Positions 7,544 through 16,074 of a stretch of DNA of 25,155 bases are shown here, one piece after another; the first letter of the stretch is position 1; the number at the start of each line of letters is the position of its first letter. Source of the DNA: Fimenecus sp045613585 (GTDB lineage: Bacteria; Bacillota; Clostridia; Oscillospirales; Acutalibacteraceae); assembly GCA_045613585.1 (NCBI GenBank), contig JAZLBG010000018.1, positions 1-25,155 of the forward strand, written 5' to 3'. The notes beneath the pieces are model-generated. The model was not told where the DNA came from. It did no database searches and saw only the letters and a program-made list of their open reading frames with translations. A program made the position numbers and the translations under genes.

Positions 7544-9184
7544 TCAGCCCTCAATTTCTTTCTTGAGAATTGCTCTTATATTTTCTAATTTTTCTGTTGC
7601 AACTGCCTTTGTTTCACCACAAATTGAATAGTAAACCTTAAGTTTTGGTTCTGTACCTGATGGACGGACTGCAATCCAGCTTCCGTCTGTAAATGTATAT
7701 TTAAGCACATTTTCCTTTGGTAAATCCTCAATACCCTTTGAATAGTCGAGAACAGTTTGAATGTTCTCAAAAAGCGACTCACCATTTTCACGCATATTTG
7801 ACATAATGCTCTGGATTTTTTCTGCACCATCCTTACCTTTAAGGACAAATGTATCAAGTGCATCAAGATAGAAACCATATTTATCGTAAATAGCATTAAG
7901 AGCATCAACAAGTGTTTTGCCGTTATTTTTGTGATATGCCGCCATCTGACAAATAAGCATTGAAGAAACAACCGCATCCTTATCCCTTGCGTGTGTGCCA
8001 ACAAGATAACCATAGGATTCTTCATAGCCGATTACAAATTCTCTGTCACCATTGATTTCATAACGACCAATCTGGTCACCAATGTATTTAAAGCCTGTGA
8101 GAGTGTCAACAATGTGAAGACCATAGCTTCTTGCAATATCTGCACCCAATTCACTTGTAACAATTGTTTTTACAAGAGTTGATTTTTCATTCAATGTATC
8201 TTTTTTGTGTGAAAGAACAAAATCAACAAGTAATGCACCAATCTGATTACCGGTTACAAGAACATATTCACCATTATGTAAAACTGCTGTACCAACCCTA
8301 TCACAGTCAGGGTCAGTACCCAATACTAAATCTGCATTTTCCTTCTTTGCCTGTTCAATTGCAATTGTAAGAGCGTCTTTTTCTTCAGGGTTTGGTGAAC
8401 GAACTGTACTGAAATTACCATCAGGCAATTCCTGTGATTTTACAATTGAAATATCCATTCCCTCAAGGGCTTTTCTTACAGGAATGTTACCTGACCCGTG
8501 AAGTGCTGTATAGACAATCTTAATGTCGGATTTTTCGTCGTAGATTGACTGCTTTTTAACCTCTTTGATAAATTCGTCAAGGACATCGTCACCAATAACA
8601 ACGATTTTACCCTCTTCTACCGCCTTGTCAAAATCATCAACCGCAACAGATTTTAAATCTGTAATCGCATTTACAAAGCCGATAACCTGACTTGCAAACT
8701 GTGGCACTAACTGGCAACCTTTTTCATCATAGATTTTGTATCCGTTATATTCCTTTGGATTATGACTTGCAGTAAGCACAATACCGCCATTACATCCTAA
8801 ATATTTTGCAGTAAATGAAAGCACCGGTGTTGGCATAAGTGTATTGTAGATAAAAACCTTAATTCCGTTTGCTGAAAGCACACCTGCTGCTACTTTTGAA
8901 AAATACTGTGAGTTGTTACGCGAATCATATGCAATAGCAACACTGATTTCACCGTCAAAACGACTTTTAAGATAATCCGCATATCCCTTTGTTGCTTTTG
9001 CAATTGTATATCTGTTCATACGGTTAGGTCCTGCACCCATAATGCCGCGAAGCCCCCCTGTGCCGAACTCTAATTCCTTATAAAATCTGTCTTCAATTTC
9101 CTTTTCGTCAGTAAGACTTAAAAGTTCATTTCTAGTTTCTTCGTCAAAATCGCACCATAAGTCAAACTTTTCTTTAATTGTCAT
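7544..9184 (-). CDS. pgcA: Phosphoglucomutase/phosphomannomutase
   Basis: An alpha-D-phosphohexomutase that interconverts hexose 1- and 6-phosphates, linking glycolysis to nucleotide-sugar synthesis and to released sugar 1-phosphates. The 546 residues carry all four family signatures: TASHNPKEYNGYK with phosphoserine S140, GTDPDCDR (D291, D293, D295 bind magnesium), GYEESYGYLVG (387-396, sugar specificity) and RPSGTEPKLKVYY near the C-terminus (phosphate binding). Length and signatures fit the Bacillus PgcA type. The ATG follows AAGGGG. It is the first gene of the leftward operon, behind the promoter at 9223-9251. Glucose versus mannose preference cannot be read from sequence; the gene symbol is by similarity. 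Confidence 0.93.
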   Translation of the reverse strand: MTIKEKFDLWCDFDEETRNELLSLTDEKEIEDRFYKELEFGTGGLRGIMGAGPNRMNRYTIAKATKGYADYLKSRFDGEISVAIAYDSRNNSQYFSKVAAGVLSANGIKVFIYNTLMPTPVLSFTAKYLGCNGGIVLTASHNPKEYNGYKIYDEKGCQLVPQFASQVIGFVNAITDLKSVAVDDFDKAVEEGKIVVIGDDVLDEFIKEVKKQSIYDEKSDIKIVYTALHGSGNIPVRKALEGMDISIVKSQELPDGNFSTVRSPNPEEKDALTIAIEQAKKENADLVLGTDPDCDRVGTAVLHNGEYVLVTGNQIGALLVDFVLSHKKDTLNEKSTLVKTIVTSELGADIARSYGLHIVDTLTGFKYIGDQIGRYEINGDREFVIGYEESYGYLVGTHARDKDAVVSSMLICQMAAYHKNNGKTLVDALNAIYDKYGFYLDALDTFVLKGKDGAEKIQSIMSNMRENGESLFENIQTVLDYSKGIEDLPKENVLKYTFTDGSWIAVRPSGTEPKLKVYYSICGETKAVATEKLENIRAILKKEIEG

Positions 9185-9222
9185 TGCTATTACCCCTTTT
9201 CAGGCATATTTTCATACAATAT

Positions 9223-9251
9223 ATGATACAACAAATACCGTTTACTGTCAA
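9223..9251 (-). promoter_or_regulatory. Sigma-A promoter of the pgm-nfu-mannosidase operon
   Basis: On the minus strand a perfect TTGACA (9251-9246) is followed after exactly 17 bp by TATCAT (9228-9223), one mismatch from the -10 consensus. It lies 39 bp upstream of the phosphoglucomutase ATG, a sensible leader length. Confidence 0.75.
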
Positions 9252-9329
9252 TTTCTCATTGGGAAATATGCTACAAAATTTTGCGATAATTTATACATAT
9301 TTACTATTTATTTTTATCTGATTAATTGG

Positions 9330-9344
9330 TATAATGAATATAAT
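9330..9344 (+). promoter_or_regulatory. Candidate -10 elements for the c-di-GMP gene
   Basis: Two overlapping TATAAT hexamers lie at 9330-9335 and 9339-9344, about 40 bp before the start codon of the GGDEF/EAL gene. Neither has a convincing -35 at 17 bp (TTTATT at best), so the promoter is AT-rich and may need an activator. Confidence 0.35.
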
Positions 9345-9383
9345 GTTTATTTTTAAAAAACGCTTTTGAGGAGAGTGGAAATA

Positions 9384-11603
9384 TTGAGAAAAGATTCAAC
9401 TATTGCCAGATTTTTTGTTCTTATCTTTTTAGGTCTTTTCGCAATTGCCATTATTGTTGCATTTCCTTTATTCCTTATTAATGAACTTGATAGTCAAAAT
9501 CAAGACTTCTTAAAAGAAATTTCTGCAAAAAATGGTGAGTCGGTAGGGTTTAAATTTCAAGAGCAAGCTGCATACCTATACTATTATGCCGAAGCTGTTG
9601 ATACAACAAAACTTGACAACCCAAAAGCCGCTATTGAAAGCATAGGAATACCTGAAAACGAACACTTTAAGCGTTACGGAATTTCTACTCTTGATGGTGA
9701 TACATACACTTCAGATGGCAAAAGAATAAATCTTGCTCACAACGAACACCTTAACGAGTGTGTTGAAAAAGATGGGTTTATTATTAATAAAATGTCATCC
9801 AGTGAAAGTATTGATGGTGACGAAGTTTTTGTAATGCACACTCCATTAAAACATGATGGTGAAACAAAAGCCGTATTTTTTATTGCATTTTCAGTTGACC
9901 AGATTATGGCAAACTTTAACTCAAAAGCTTTTGGTAATAGTGAGTTTTTCTTTGTTGTTGACTATGACGGCAACAACATTATGAGCACACACTCAAATCC
10001 AGCATTCAGAAACATTGAAAATGTTTTCTATACACTCCCTCTTGACGAAAAATATCAGGGTAGCAGAATCTTAGATATTCAGGAAGATATGAAAAACGGT
10101 GAAACAGGTGTTCTTTTATCTTCACAAAGCAAAGATTTTTATCTTTACTACGCACCATTAGAGTTTAATGACTGGTATTTATTTAGTGTTATTCCTACAA
10201 GTGCCGTTATTCAAAATAGAAATACTGCCCTTTCTTATGTTGGTATAATGACATTCTTCCTTATAACTGTGTTTATCCTCTTCACTATTTATGCAGTATC
10301 ATCAGAGCGTCGCAAAAAAGAAGAACTTGATAAAGTTCTTTATACAGACAGTCTTACAGGTGGCGCATCTTATGCAAAATTCTGCCTTGATGTGAAAAAG
10401 CAATTAAACAAAATAGGTAAAGCCGCTTATGTGGTTATGGACCTTGACAACTTCAAACTTGTAAACGACTATTACGGATACGAAATGGGCAACAAGACCA
10501 TTAAACACATAGATACGTTGTGGCGCAAAATGCTTAAAGACAATGAGTTTGTAGGTCGAATTGCTGCTGACCGATTTGCAGTTTATCTTCACTATTCAAA
10601 TGAAGAAGAACTTATTAAACGACTTGAAAAATTCTGTGCTGATTGTCGCACATTTAATGACAAGAATATGTCAAACTATATTCTTGTACCAAGCATAGGC
10701 GTTTATTATGTAACAGAAAAAAATATTGATATTCAAAAAATGCAAAACTGTGCTGTTATGGCAAAGTCACTTGTTAAAGGTGATAGCGAATCAACAATTG
10801 CCGTTTATACAGGCAAGATAAAACGTGATTTAACACGTAAAAAACTTTTCTCTGACGAGCTTGCTCATGCAATCAGAAATAATGAGCTTTCAGTAGTGCT
10901 TCAACCACAATACAATGCAAAAAATGGTAAAATATGTGCTGCTGAAATGCTTGTAAGATGGAAGCGTGAAGATGGCAGTTATGTGCCACCGGCAGAATTT
11001 ATTCCTATTGCAGAAGAAAGAGGATTTATCAGAGATATTGACCGTTTTGTATTCCGTAAAGCATGTACCATTCAACAAGATTTATTGAATAAAGGTTTTG
11101 CGCCTATTAACATCTCTGTTAATCTTTCACAGCAAACTCTTCACGACCCTAAACTTATTGAAACATATTTGAGTATTGTTGAAGAAACAGGTGCTGATAT
11201 TTCTCATATTCACCTTGAAATTACTGAAACAACTCTTCACAACAATCACCGAAGTTTCATAAGACTTTTGCGCCGACTTCACAAAGCAGGGTTCAAGATT
11301 TTGCTTGACGATTTTGGCACAGGTTATTCATCACTGATGCTTCTCAAATCAATGCCAATTGATGCGCTGAAACTTGATAAATCTTTTGTTGATGACTATG
11401 AACATCCAAAGGGGCGCAATATTATTGAGTGTGTTATTGATATGACCAAAAAACTTGATATTACTATTATTGCCGAAGGTATCGAAACTGCGGAACAATA
11501 TGAATATATCAAATCACAGAAATGTGATATCGTTCAGGGTTATCATTTCAGTTATCCATTAGATTATCGCAAATTCTGTGATACTATTGAAAGAAATCAA
11601 TAA
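9384..11603 (+). CDS. Membrane c-di-GMP phosphodiesterase, degenerate GGDEF plus EAL
   Basis: EAL domains hydrolyse cyclic di-GMP to pGpG. The product has an N-terminal helix (about 9-32), an extracytoplasmic sensor (about 37-275, Cache-like), a second helix (about 280-303), GGDEF (about 315-470) and EAL (about 485-735). The cyclase site reads AADRF (near 394), so this domain is predicted inactive and may only bind GTP. The EAL domain keeps AEMLVRW (E521), ISVNLS, LEITET, LDDFGTGYSS (D642), LKLDKSF, AEGIE (E698) and QGYHF, so it should be active. I prefer the TTG start at 9384 (739 residues) because GAGGAG at 9368-9373 lies 10 bp upstream; the frame is open to a TTG at 9366. Its 3' end overlaps gerC on the other strand by 7 bp. 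Confidence 0.9.
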   Translation: MRKDSTIARFFVLIFLGLFAIAIIVAFPLFLINELDSQNQDFLKEISAKNGESVGFKFQEQAAYLYYYAEAVDTTKLDNPKAAIESIGIPENEHFKRYGISTLDGDTYTSDGKRINLAHNEHLNECVEKDGFIINKMSSSESIDGDEVFVMHTPLKHDGETKAVFFIAFSVDQIMANFNSKAFGNSEFFFVVDYDGNNIMSTHSNPAFRNIENVFYTLPLDEKYQGSRILDIQEDMKNGETGVLLSSQSKDFYLYYAPLEFNDWYLFSVIPTSAVIQNRNTALSYVGIMTFFLITVFILFTIYAVSSERRKKEELDKVLYTDSLTGGASYAKFCLDVKKQLNKIGKAAYVVMDLDNFKLVNDYYGYEMGNKTIKHIDTLWRKMLKDNEFVGRIAADRFAVYLHYSNEEELIKRLEKFCADCRTFNDKNMSNYILVPSIGVYYVTEKNIDIQKMQNCAVMAKSLVKGDSESTIAVYTGKIKRDLTRKKLFSDELAHAIRNNELSVVLQPQYNAKNGKICAAEMLVRWKREDGSYVPPAEFIPIAEERGFIRDIDRFVFRKACTIQQDLLNKGFAPINISVNLSQQTLHDPKLIETYLSIVEETGADISHIHLEITETTLHNNHRSFIRLLRRLHKAGFKILLDDFGTGYSSLMLLKSMPIDALKLDKSFVDDYEHPKGRNIIECVIDMTKKLDITIIAEGIETAEQYEYIKSQKCDIVQGYHFSYPLDYRKFCDTIERNQ

Positions 11604-12745
11604 TTACTTAAATATTCGTGACCTATACGTCTGATATTTAACTGAACATCGACTTCGTACAAACTGTTTTTCAGTACGGAGTCGATATTTTTTTCGTTTT
11701 TACGATAAAAATCTTTTTCGAAAATATATAACAATCTAGCAAAACCGCAAGCGTCACTATTGTGCTTATGATATAAAGACTTTAATGTGCTTTGAATACT
11801 TTTTTCAATGTATTTTTCACCTTTATCTTTAATTTTTTCAATTTGGGTTACTGTCATAGCACTTGAAACGCCACCACTGATTTCTGCAATATCCGCGTCT
11901 ATATATACATTGATTTTAAATGTAGGAACATCATTGTTAATCATCACATCTCTTTTTGTTTTTGCTTTTACAATATTAAGAGAAACTCTAGTACCTTTGT
12001 CACCTTCAAAAGCAATTGCCGTATTATAAACTGCATTTGATAACACATTAAGATATATTGTTTCATTTTTTGAAATTACTTCACGATATTTTGTGTTGTC
12101 AAAAAGTGCTGTGCCTGTTATTTCTGCAGATATTTCGTCACCATTCTCTTGTAAAGAAAAAAGAGGTAATGCAAAATCTTTTGACCCTGAATTGTATCTG
12201 TTTATAAACTCATAAAGCCTAGTTGCAAAAATTTTCGCATCATATTCATAGGAGTCAATACTATTTTCAAGATTTTGTGCGCTTATAAGCTCATCACCAT
12301 TTTTTGCTTCAAGAATTTCTGAGGCTGTTTTCTGGGCAGCAGCAATATAAACAGTGCCACCCATTTCAACATCTCGCACAAAAAAATCAATCACATCATC
12401 CATTTTTTCTTTGGTGATACTTTTGCCTATAAGAATTATTCTATTTTGAGAATATAAAGGTATTTTACCTTCTTTTTCAGTTACAGATTTTATTGCTGTA
12501 TATACAGTTTCGCCAGTTAATTTATATACTTTTAATGGTGGTTGTGACGCCCCTTCCGCAGAAGTTGCCTCTGAAGAATTCGTGTCGATTGCCTGTAAGG
12601 TGACAGTATATGTGTCATCTTCTAAATCAATACCAATGCCCTGAATTACAAGTCGATTACGAATATCTTTTTTATAGATTTCATTTTCACTGAAAGTAAA
12701 AATCACTAAAATTATTGCAAAAAACACAATTAGTCCTCTACGCAT
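11597..12745 (-). CDS. gerC: GerC-family germinant receptor subunit without lipobox
   Basis: The C subunit of GerA-type nutrient germinant receptors in the spore inner membrane. At 382 residues it has family length, and the motif LVIQGIGIDLEDDTYTVTLQ near the N-terminus is typical of the Ger(x)C family. Family members are normally lipoproteins with a lipobox ending in GCWD. Here the hydrophobic segment (about 4-19) runs into FTFSENEIYKKD and has no cysteine, so lipid attachment is not predicted and the segment may stay as a membrane anchor. The ATG follows AAGGGGAAAG. It overlaps gerB by 16 bp and is the last gene of the operon. The final bases overlap the convergent c-di-GMP gene. Family assignment is strong; the missing cysteine is seen directly. 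Confidence 0.88.
   Translation of the reverse strand: MRRGLIVFFAIILVIFTFSENEIYKKDIRNRLVIQGIGIDLEDDTYTVTLQAIDTNSSEATSAEGASQPPLKVYKLTGETVYTAIKSVTEKEGKIPLYSQNRIILIGKSITKEKMDDVIDFFVRDVEMGGTVYIAAAQKTASEILEAKNGDELISAQNLENSIDSYEYDAKIFATRLYEFINRYNSGSKDFALPLFSLQENGDEISAEITGTALFDNTKYREVISKNETIYLNVLSNAVYNTAIAFEGDKGTRVSLNIVKAKTKRDVMINNDVPTFKINVYIDADIAEISGGVSSAMTVTQIEKIKDKGEKYIEKSIQSTLKSLYHKHNSDACGFARLLYIFEKDFYRKNEKNIDSVLKNSLYEVDVQLNIRRIGHEYLSNY
11648..11700 (+). terminator. Rho-independent terminator inside the gerC coding region
   Basis: The 13-bp arms ATCGACTTCGTAC (11648-11660) and GTACGGAGTCGAT (11674-11686) pair with one T-G wobble around a 13-nt loop. Seven T residues (11688-11694) and a further T run follow. 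It is oriented to stop rightward transcription from the c-di-GMP gene, 45 bp past its stop, and lies wholly antisense to the gerC 3' end. On the minus strand the hairpin is not followed by a T run. Confidence 0.75.
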
Positions 12746-13818
12746 TTTTTAACTTTCCCCTTTCTTGAAAACAACAGCACAACAATTGGAATAACCAACA
12801 CTGTAATTCCAGTCACAATAATTTTAATAACTGAATTATCAATAATTAAAAATCTTTCTATTTCTCCCGCTATAAACAAATTAGCAACAATTAAAGCGAT
12901 ACTTATGATTACAAGAAAACTTGTTTTTCTGATTTTTGGGAATGAACTATTTAAAATATCTGTCTGCAAGAAAATAAGCAAGGTTGCTTTGATAAATGCA
13001 CACATAATCCACACACTTGTAAAAATCGCATCAAGCCTATCAAACATAGCAAATTTAGCAAGTGATGCAAGAGTGTGAAACGGAAAAAGCTGTGTGCTTG
13101 CAAAATTACCCATAACTGCACCTGCGAAAAAGAAAAGCACTGCCATTAAAAGTGTCTGTGAAAAAATCCACACAAAAAATCCTTTTGTAATTTTACCTGT
13201 AACTTTTGGTAAGGCTATTGCAATTATGACATATTCTATTGTCTGCCCTACTGAATCAATTGCAGTTTTAATTACTGGTGTTAAGCCGTTATAAAATACA
13301 GGTGAAAGATTAAGAAAATCAACCTTATCAACCAATGCAAACAATATGAAAGCAATAGCAGGTATAACAAATACAGCAGAAATCACTGAACTTCTGCCCA
13401 AAGCTTCAAACCCGAGATATGCCCCATAACAACAGAAGATTATGACAAAAACAATCATAAAATTCACATTAGTTTCGGGAAATACAACTGTACCTGTAAA
13501 AACATCAAGTCGTGCTATTGTAACTACAGTAAAATAGAAAAATGCTATTACATAAAGCACAGACAATACCTTTGAAAAACTAATCGAGTGTTCATTTGCA
13601 ATATCAATAAGATTTTTATTTTCATATTTTTTATATAACAGATACAGAGGAATCATAATTATAGTACCAAAAATTATTCTGAATACAGGTTGCACAAGCA
13701 TATCTGAAAGTCGCACATCTTTTGTATATGATGAAATATATGTGACTGTTGTAAGCGTACGACTTAAAAACAGCATTACATAAAATTGAAAAGCACTGAT
13801 TTTTCCTTTAGTAATCAT
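12730..13818 (-). CDS. gerB: GerB-family germinant receptor permease subunit
   Basis: The B subunit of GerA-type receptors belongs to the APC transporter superfamily and is thought to bind the germinant. The 362 residues make about ten hydrophobic helices, starting MITKGKISAFQFYVMLFLSR, which is the usual GerB opening, with a short basic loop LLYKKYENKNL and a conserved-looking GLTPVIKTA loop in the middle. Length matches the family (about 365). The ATG follows GGAG with a 7-nt gap. It starts 1 bp after the gerA stop and overlaps gerC by 16 bp, so all three subunits are tightly coupled. The germinant cannot be predicted from sequence. Confidence 0.9.
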   Translation of the reverse strand: MITKGKISAFQFYVMLFLSRTLTTVTYISSYTKDVRLSDMLVQPVFRIIFGTIIMIPLYLLYKKYENKNLIDIANEHSISFSKVLSVLYVIAFFYFTVVTIARLDVFTGTVVFPETNVNFMIVFVIIFCCYGAYLGFEALGRSSVISAVFVIPAIAFILFALVDKVDFLNLSPVFYNGLTPVIKTAIDSVGQTIEYVIIAIALPKVTGKITKGFFVWIFSQTLLMAVLFFFAGAVMGNFASTQLFPFHTLASLAKFAMFDRLDAIFTSVWIMCAFIKATLLIFLQTDILNSSFPKIRKTSFLVIISIALIVANLFIAGEIERFLIIDNSVIKIIVTGITVLVIPIVVLLFSRKGKVKKCVED

Positions 13819-13819
13819 T

Positions 13820-15325
13820 TTATTTCTCCATTTTATCTATAAGCATTTGCCTTTTACCCATCTTTCTCCAATCAGAACGAAGTATGAAATCTCGCCATGC
13901 TCCAAACTTTGTAGGTGACATTGGAGAAGTAAATGGTATGCCATAAGGATTTATTGCAGCTGCATTTATAAGCACCACCGCAAAGCTTAACATTATACCA
14001 TATAGCCCTGAAATTCCACCAATTATAATAAAAGTAAAACGAAGCACCGCAACGGGCTCATAAAGAGTTGAAACAACAAACGAACTAACTGCAGTAAGTC
14101 CCACTACAATTATCATTGGTGCCGATACTATTCCCGCAGTGACTGCTGATTCTCCAATTACAAGTGCACCTACAATAGAAATTGCGTGACCCACAGTTTT
14201 AGGCATACGAAGTCCTGCCTCACGAACAATCTCATAAACAAGGTGAATAAAAATTGCCTCAATCATTATTGGAAAAGGTGTCCTGCTTTCTTGCCCGGTT
14301 ATTCCAAAAATCATACTTTCAGGAATAATCTCTTGATGAAACGTGCAGACAGCAACATAAAGTCCTGGCAAAAACACACTGAAGAGAAATGACACAAATT
14401 TAAGAACTCGTATAAACGTTGCATAATATGGTCGTTTAAGATAATCATCAAGAGAATGAAAATGCTCAATAAAAAGATATGGCACAATTATGGCGTTTGG
14501 TGTGCCATCAACAATTATACAGATTTTACCTTCTGCCATTTTTGCAGTAACTACATCAGGACGCTCAGTAAAACCTACTCCACTAAAAATTGATGGGTGT
14601 TTAGCATCTAAAAATGATTGCAGATACCCTGCCCCTAAAACTGTATCAATTTCTGCTTTTTTCAGGTTATCAAGCACTCTTTCAAGGGTCTTATTATTCA
14701 CCCTATCAGACATATAGCACACACAGACTCTTGTTTTCGAGGTCGCACCTACTTCAACTGTTTCAATCTTAAAAACAGGATTTCGCACACGACGACGAAG
14801 CATTGTAATATTATCTTTAAAACTTTCAACAAAACCTTCTCGTGAGCCACGTTCTTGCATTTCAGTATTAGGCTCAAGTGGTGTTCGTTTTGGAAACTTC
14901 TGCACCCCAAAAAGCACCGTAAACTGTGAGCCCTCACAAAACATTACAAGATTACCAGAAATAAGTTCTGCAATTGCTTTGTCTAAATCATTTGTAATTG
15001 ACTTATCAATACTTGCAGATACCCTATCGGCAGCGTCATAAATAAGTTTTTCATTTTCTATCCCTTGAAAATCTGCGTTTATTATAGGATTCATAATTTG
15101 TTCAGTTATTAGCAAACTATCGCACATTCCATCAACCATAACGAATACAAAGTTTTTCTCCCCAACCATGCAATTTCTGTATTTAATATCAAAACTACCA
15201 CCAAGTTGATTTTTGAAATATCTTATATTAAAATTCAAATCTTTACTAACTTCATTTTTTTGTTGACTATCTTTATATTCTGTTGTGATTTCGTCAACTT
15301 TTTTCTGAAACCAATTAGTACTCAT
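13820..15325 (-). CDS. gerA: GerA-family germinant receptor subunit
   Basis: The A subunit of nutrient germinant receptors, recently described as the oligomeric ion-channel part of the complex in the spore inner membrane. The 501 residues have a soluble N-terminal region (about 1-240), the family segment VDGTPNAIIVPYLFIEHF before the membrane part, then about five helices with RTPFPIMIEAIFIHLVYEIVRE (near 350) and GHAISIVGALVIGESAV, both typical. The frame is open to an ATG at 15337, but only the ATG at 15325 has a ribosome binding site (GGTGA), so I choose 15325. First gene of gerA-gerB-gerC; sigma-G control is expected from the family, but I could not find a convincing sigma-G promoter. Confidence 0.92.
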   Translation of the reverse strand: MSTNWFQKKVDEITTEYKDSQQKNEVSKDLNFNIRYFKNQLGGSFDIKYRNCMVGEKNFVFVMVDGMCDSLLITEQIMNPIINADFQGIENEKLIYDAADRVSASIDKSITNDLDKAIAELISGNLVMFCEGSQFTVLFGVQKFPKRTPLEPNTEMQERGSREGFVESFKDNITMLRRRVRNPVFKIETVEVGATSKTRVCVCYMSDRVNNKTLERVLDNLKKAEIDTVLGAGYLQSFLDAKHPSIFSGVGFTERPDVVTAKMAEGKICIIVDGTPNAIIVPYLFIEHFHSLDDYLKRPYYATFIRVLKFVSFLFSVFLPGLYVAVCTFHQEIIPESMIFGITGQESRTPFPIMIEAIFIHLVYEIVREAGLRMPKTVGHAISIVGALVIGESAVTAGIVSAPMIIVVGLTAVSSFVVSTLYEPVAVLRFTFIIIGGISGLYGIMLSFAVVLINAAAINPYGIPFTSPMSPTKFGAWRDFILRSDWRKMGKRQMLIDKMEK

Positions 15326-15329
15326 AATT

Positions 15330-15401
15330 ATCACCATTTTTATATTCTGCCAATTCGTGCAGAATATTACTGCTTTTTAAGGCAAACATAAAAATGGTGA
15401 T
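15330..15401. promoter_or_regulatory. Inverted repeats between the ger operon and the DUF421 gene
   Basis: A perfect 14-bp inverted repeat, ATCACCATTTTTAT (15330-15343) and ATAAAAATGGTGAT (15388-15401), brackets the 79-bp divergent gap, and each arm contains the ribosome binding site of the nearest gene. Inside it a second, separately centred dyad ATATTCTGC/GCAGAATAT (15342-15350, 15359-15367) has an 8-bp spacer. Part of the outer match may follow from both genes using GGTGAT as ribosome binding site, but the extension through the AT-rich flank goes beyond that. The inner dyad is operator-like. Both promoters must lie in or very near this gap. Confidence 0.5.
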
Positions 15402-15404
15402 TTT

Positions 15405-16073
15405 ATGTTTATAACTCTTATTAGAACTTCTGTGCTTTATCTTTTTGTAATTGCCATTATGCGACTGATGGGTAAAAGACAAATTGGTGAGTTACAACCT
15501 ACCGAATTAGTTATTACACTGTTACTTTCTGAAATTATTGCAATTCCTATGCAAGATAATGACATTTCTCTTGTAAGTGCAATAGTGCCTGTTTTAGTGC
15601 TTGTAGGTTTTGAAATTCTGATTTCTGTAATCAGTCTTAAAAGCGTAAAATTTCGCAGTTTGATGCAAGGCAATTCAATAATTATTATTCGTGACGGTAA
15701 ACTTGATTTGAAAAAAATAAAAGAGCTCCGATTCACCATTGATGATGTACTCGAAACCCTTAGGCAAAAAGATATTTTTGATATAAGCAAAGTTCAATAT
15801 GCAGTTGTTGAAACAAACGGAACAATAAGTGTTATGCTAAAACCCCAATATGAGACTGCTACCCGTAAAGATTTAAACGTAAAGACTGCTGATTCAGGTA
15901 TTCCATGTGCTGTCATTGTTGACGGTCGAATTATTAAAACTGATTTTGACAGTTGTAATATGACTATGGAAAAGCTAAAAAAAATCATAAAAAAAGATAA
16001 TATAAATGTGAAAAAAACTCTTTTGATGACTATTGATAAAAAAGGTAATAAAACTATTATCGGAAAGGACTAA
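15405..16073 (+). CDS. DUF421 (YetF-type) membrane protein
   Basis: A 222-residue protein with the DUF421 opening: two or three helices in residues 5-78 around the family signature GKRQIGELQPTELVITLLLSE (23-43), then two small soluble YetF-fold units (about 88-150 and 155-220) with the typical MQGNSIIIIRDGKLD segment. The biochemical role of the family is not settled. Known relatives include Bacillus YetF, YkjA and YrbG, and the spore-membrane 2Duf protein linked to spore heat resistance. Here it is divergent from the ger operon and 1 bp ahead of a DUF4363 gene, a common pairing in Clostridia. A spore-membrane role is inference from context. The ATG follows GGTGA. Confidence 0.88.
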   Translation: MFITLIRTSVLYLFVIAIMRLMGKRQIGELQPTELVITLLLSEIIAIPMQDNDISLVSAIVPVLVLVGFEILISVISLKSVKFRSLMQGNSIIIIRDGKLDLKKIKELRFTIDDVLETLRQKDIFDISKVQYAVVETNGTISVMLKPQYETATRKDLNVKTADSGIPCAVIVDGRIIKTDFDSCNMTMEKLKKIIKKDNINVKKTLLMTIDKKGNKTIIGKD

Positions 16074-16074
16074 A

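Noticed and set aside
7585..8025. 146-residue frame inside the phosphoglucomutase gene
   Set aside because: Shadow frame; the phosphoglucomutase frame carries all conserved motifs across the same bases.
11512..11532. ATCACA/TGTGAT hairpin as terminator of the ger operon
   Set aside because: Only a 6-bp stem and no T run on the minus strand; too weak to call.
15326..15337. Upstream ATG for gerA at 15337
   Set aside because: No ribosome binding site precedes it, while GGTGA precisely precedes the ATG at 15325.
16033..16074. Longer start for the DUF4363 gene
   Set aside because: It would overlap DUF421 by 41 bp and put a charged stretch before the signal anchor; the ATG at 16075 has a good ribosome binding site.
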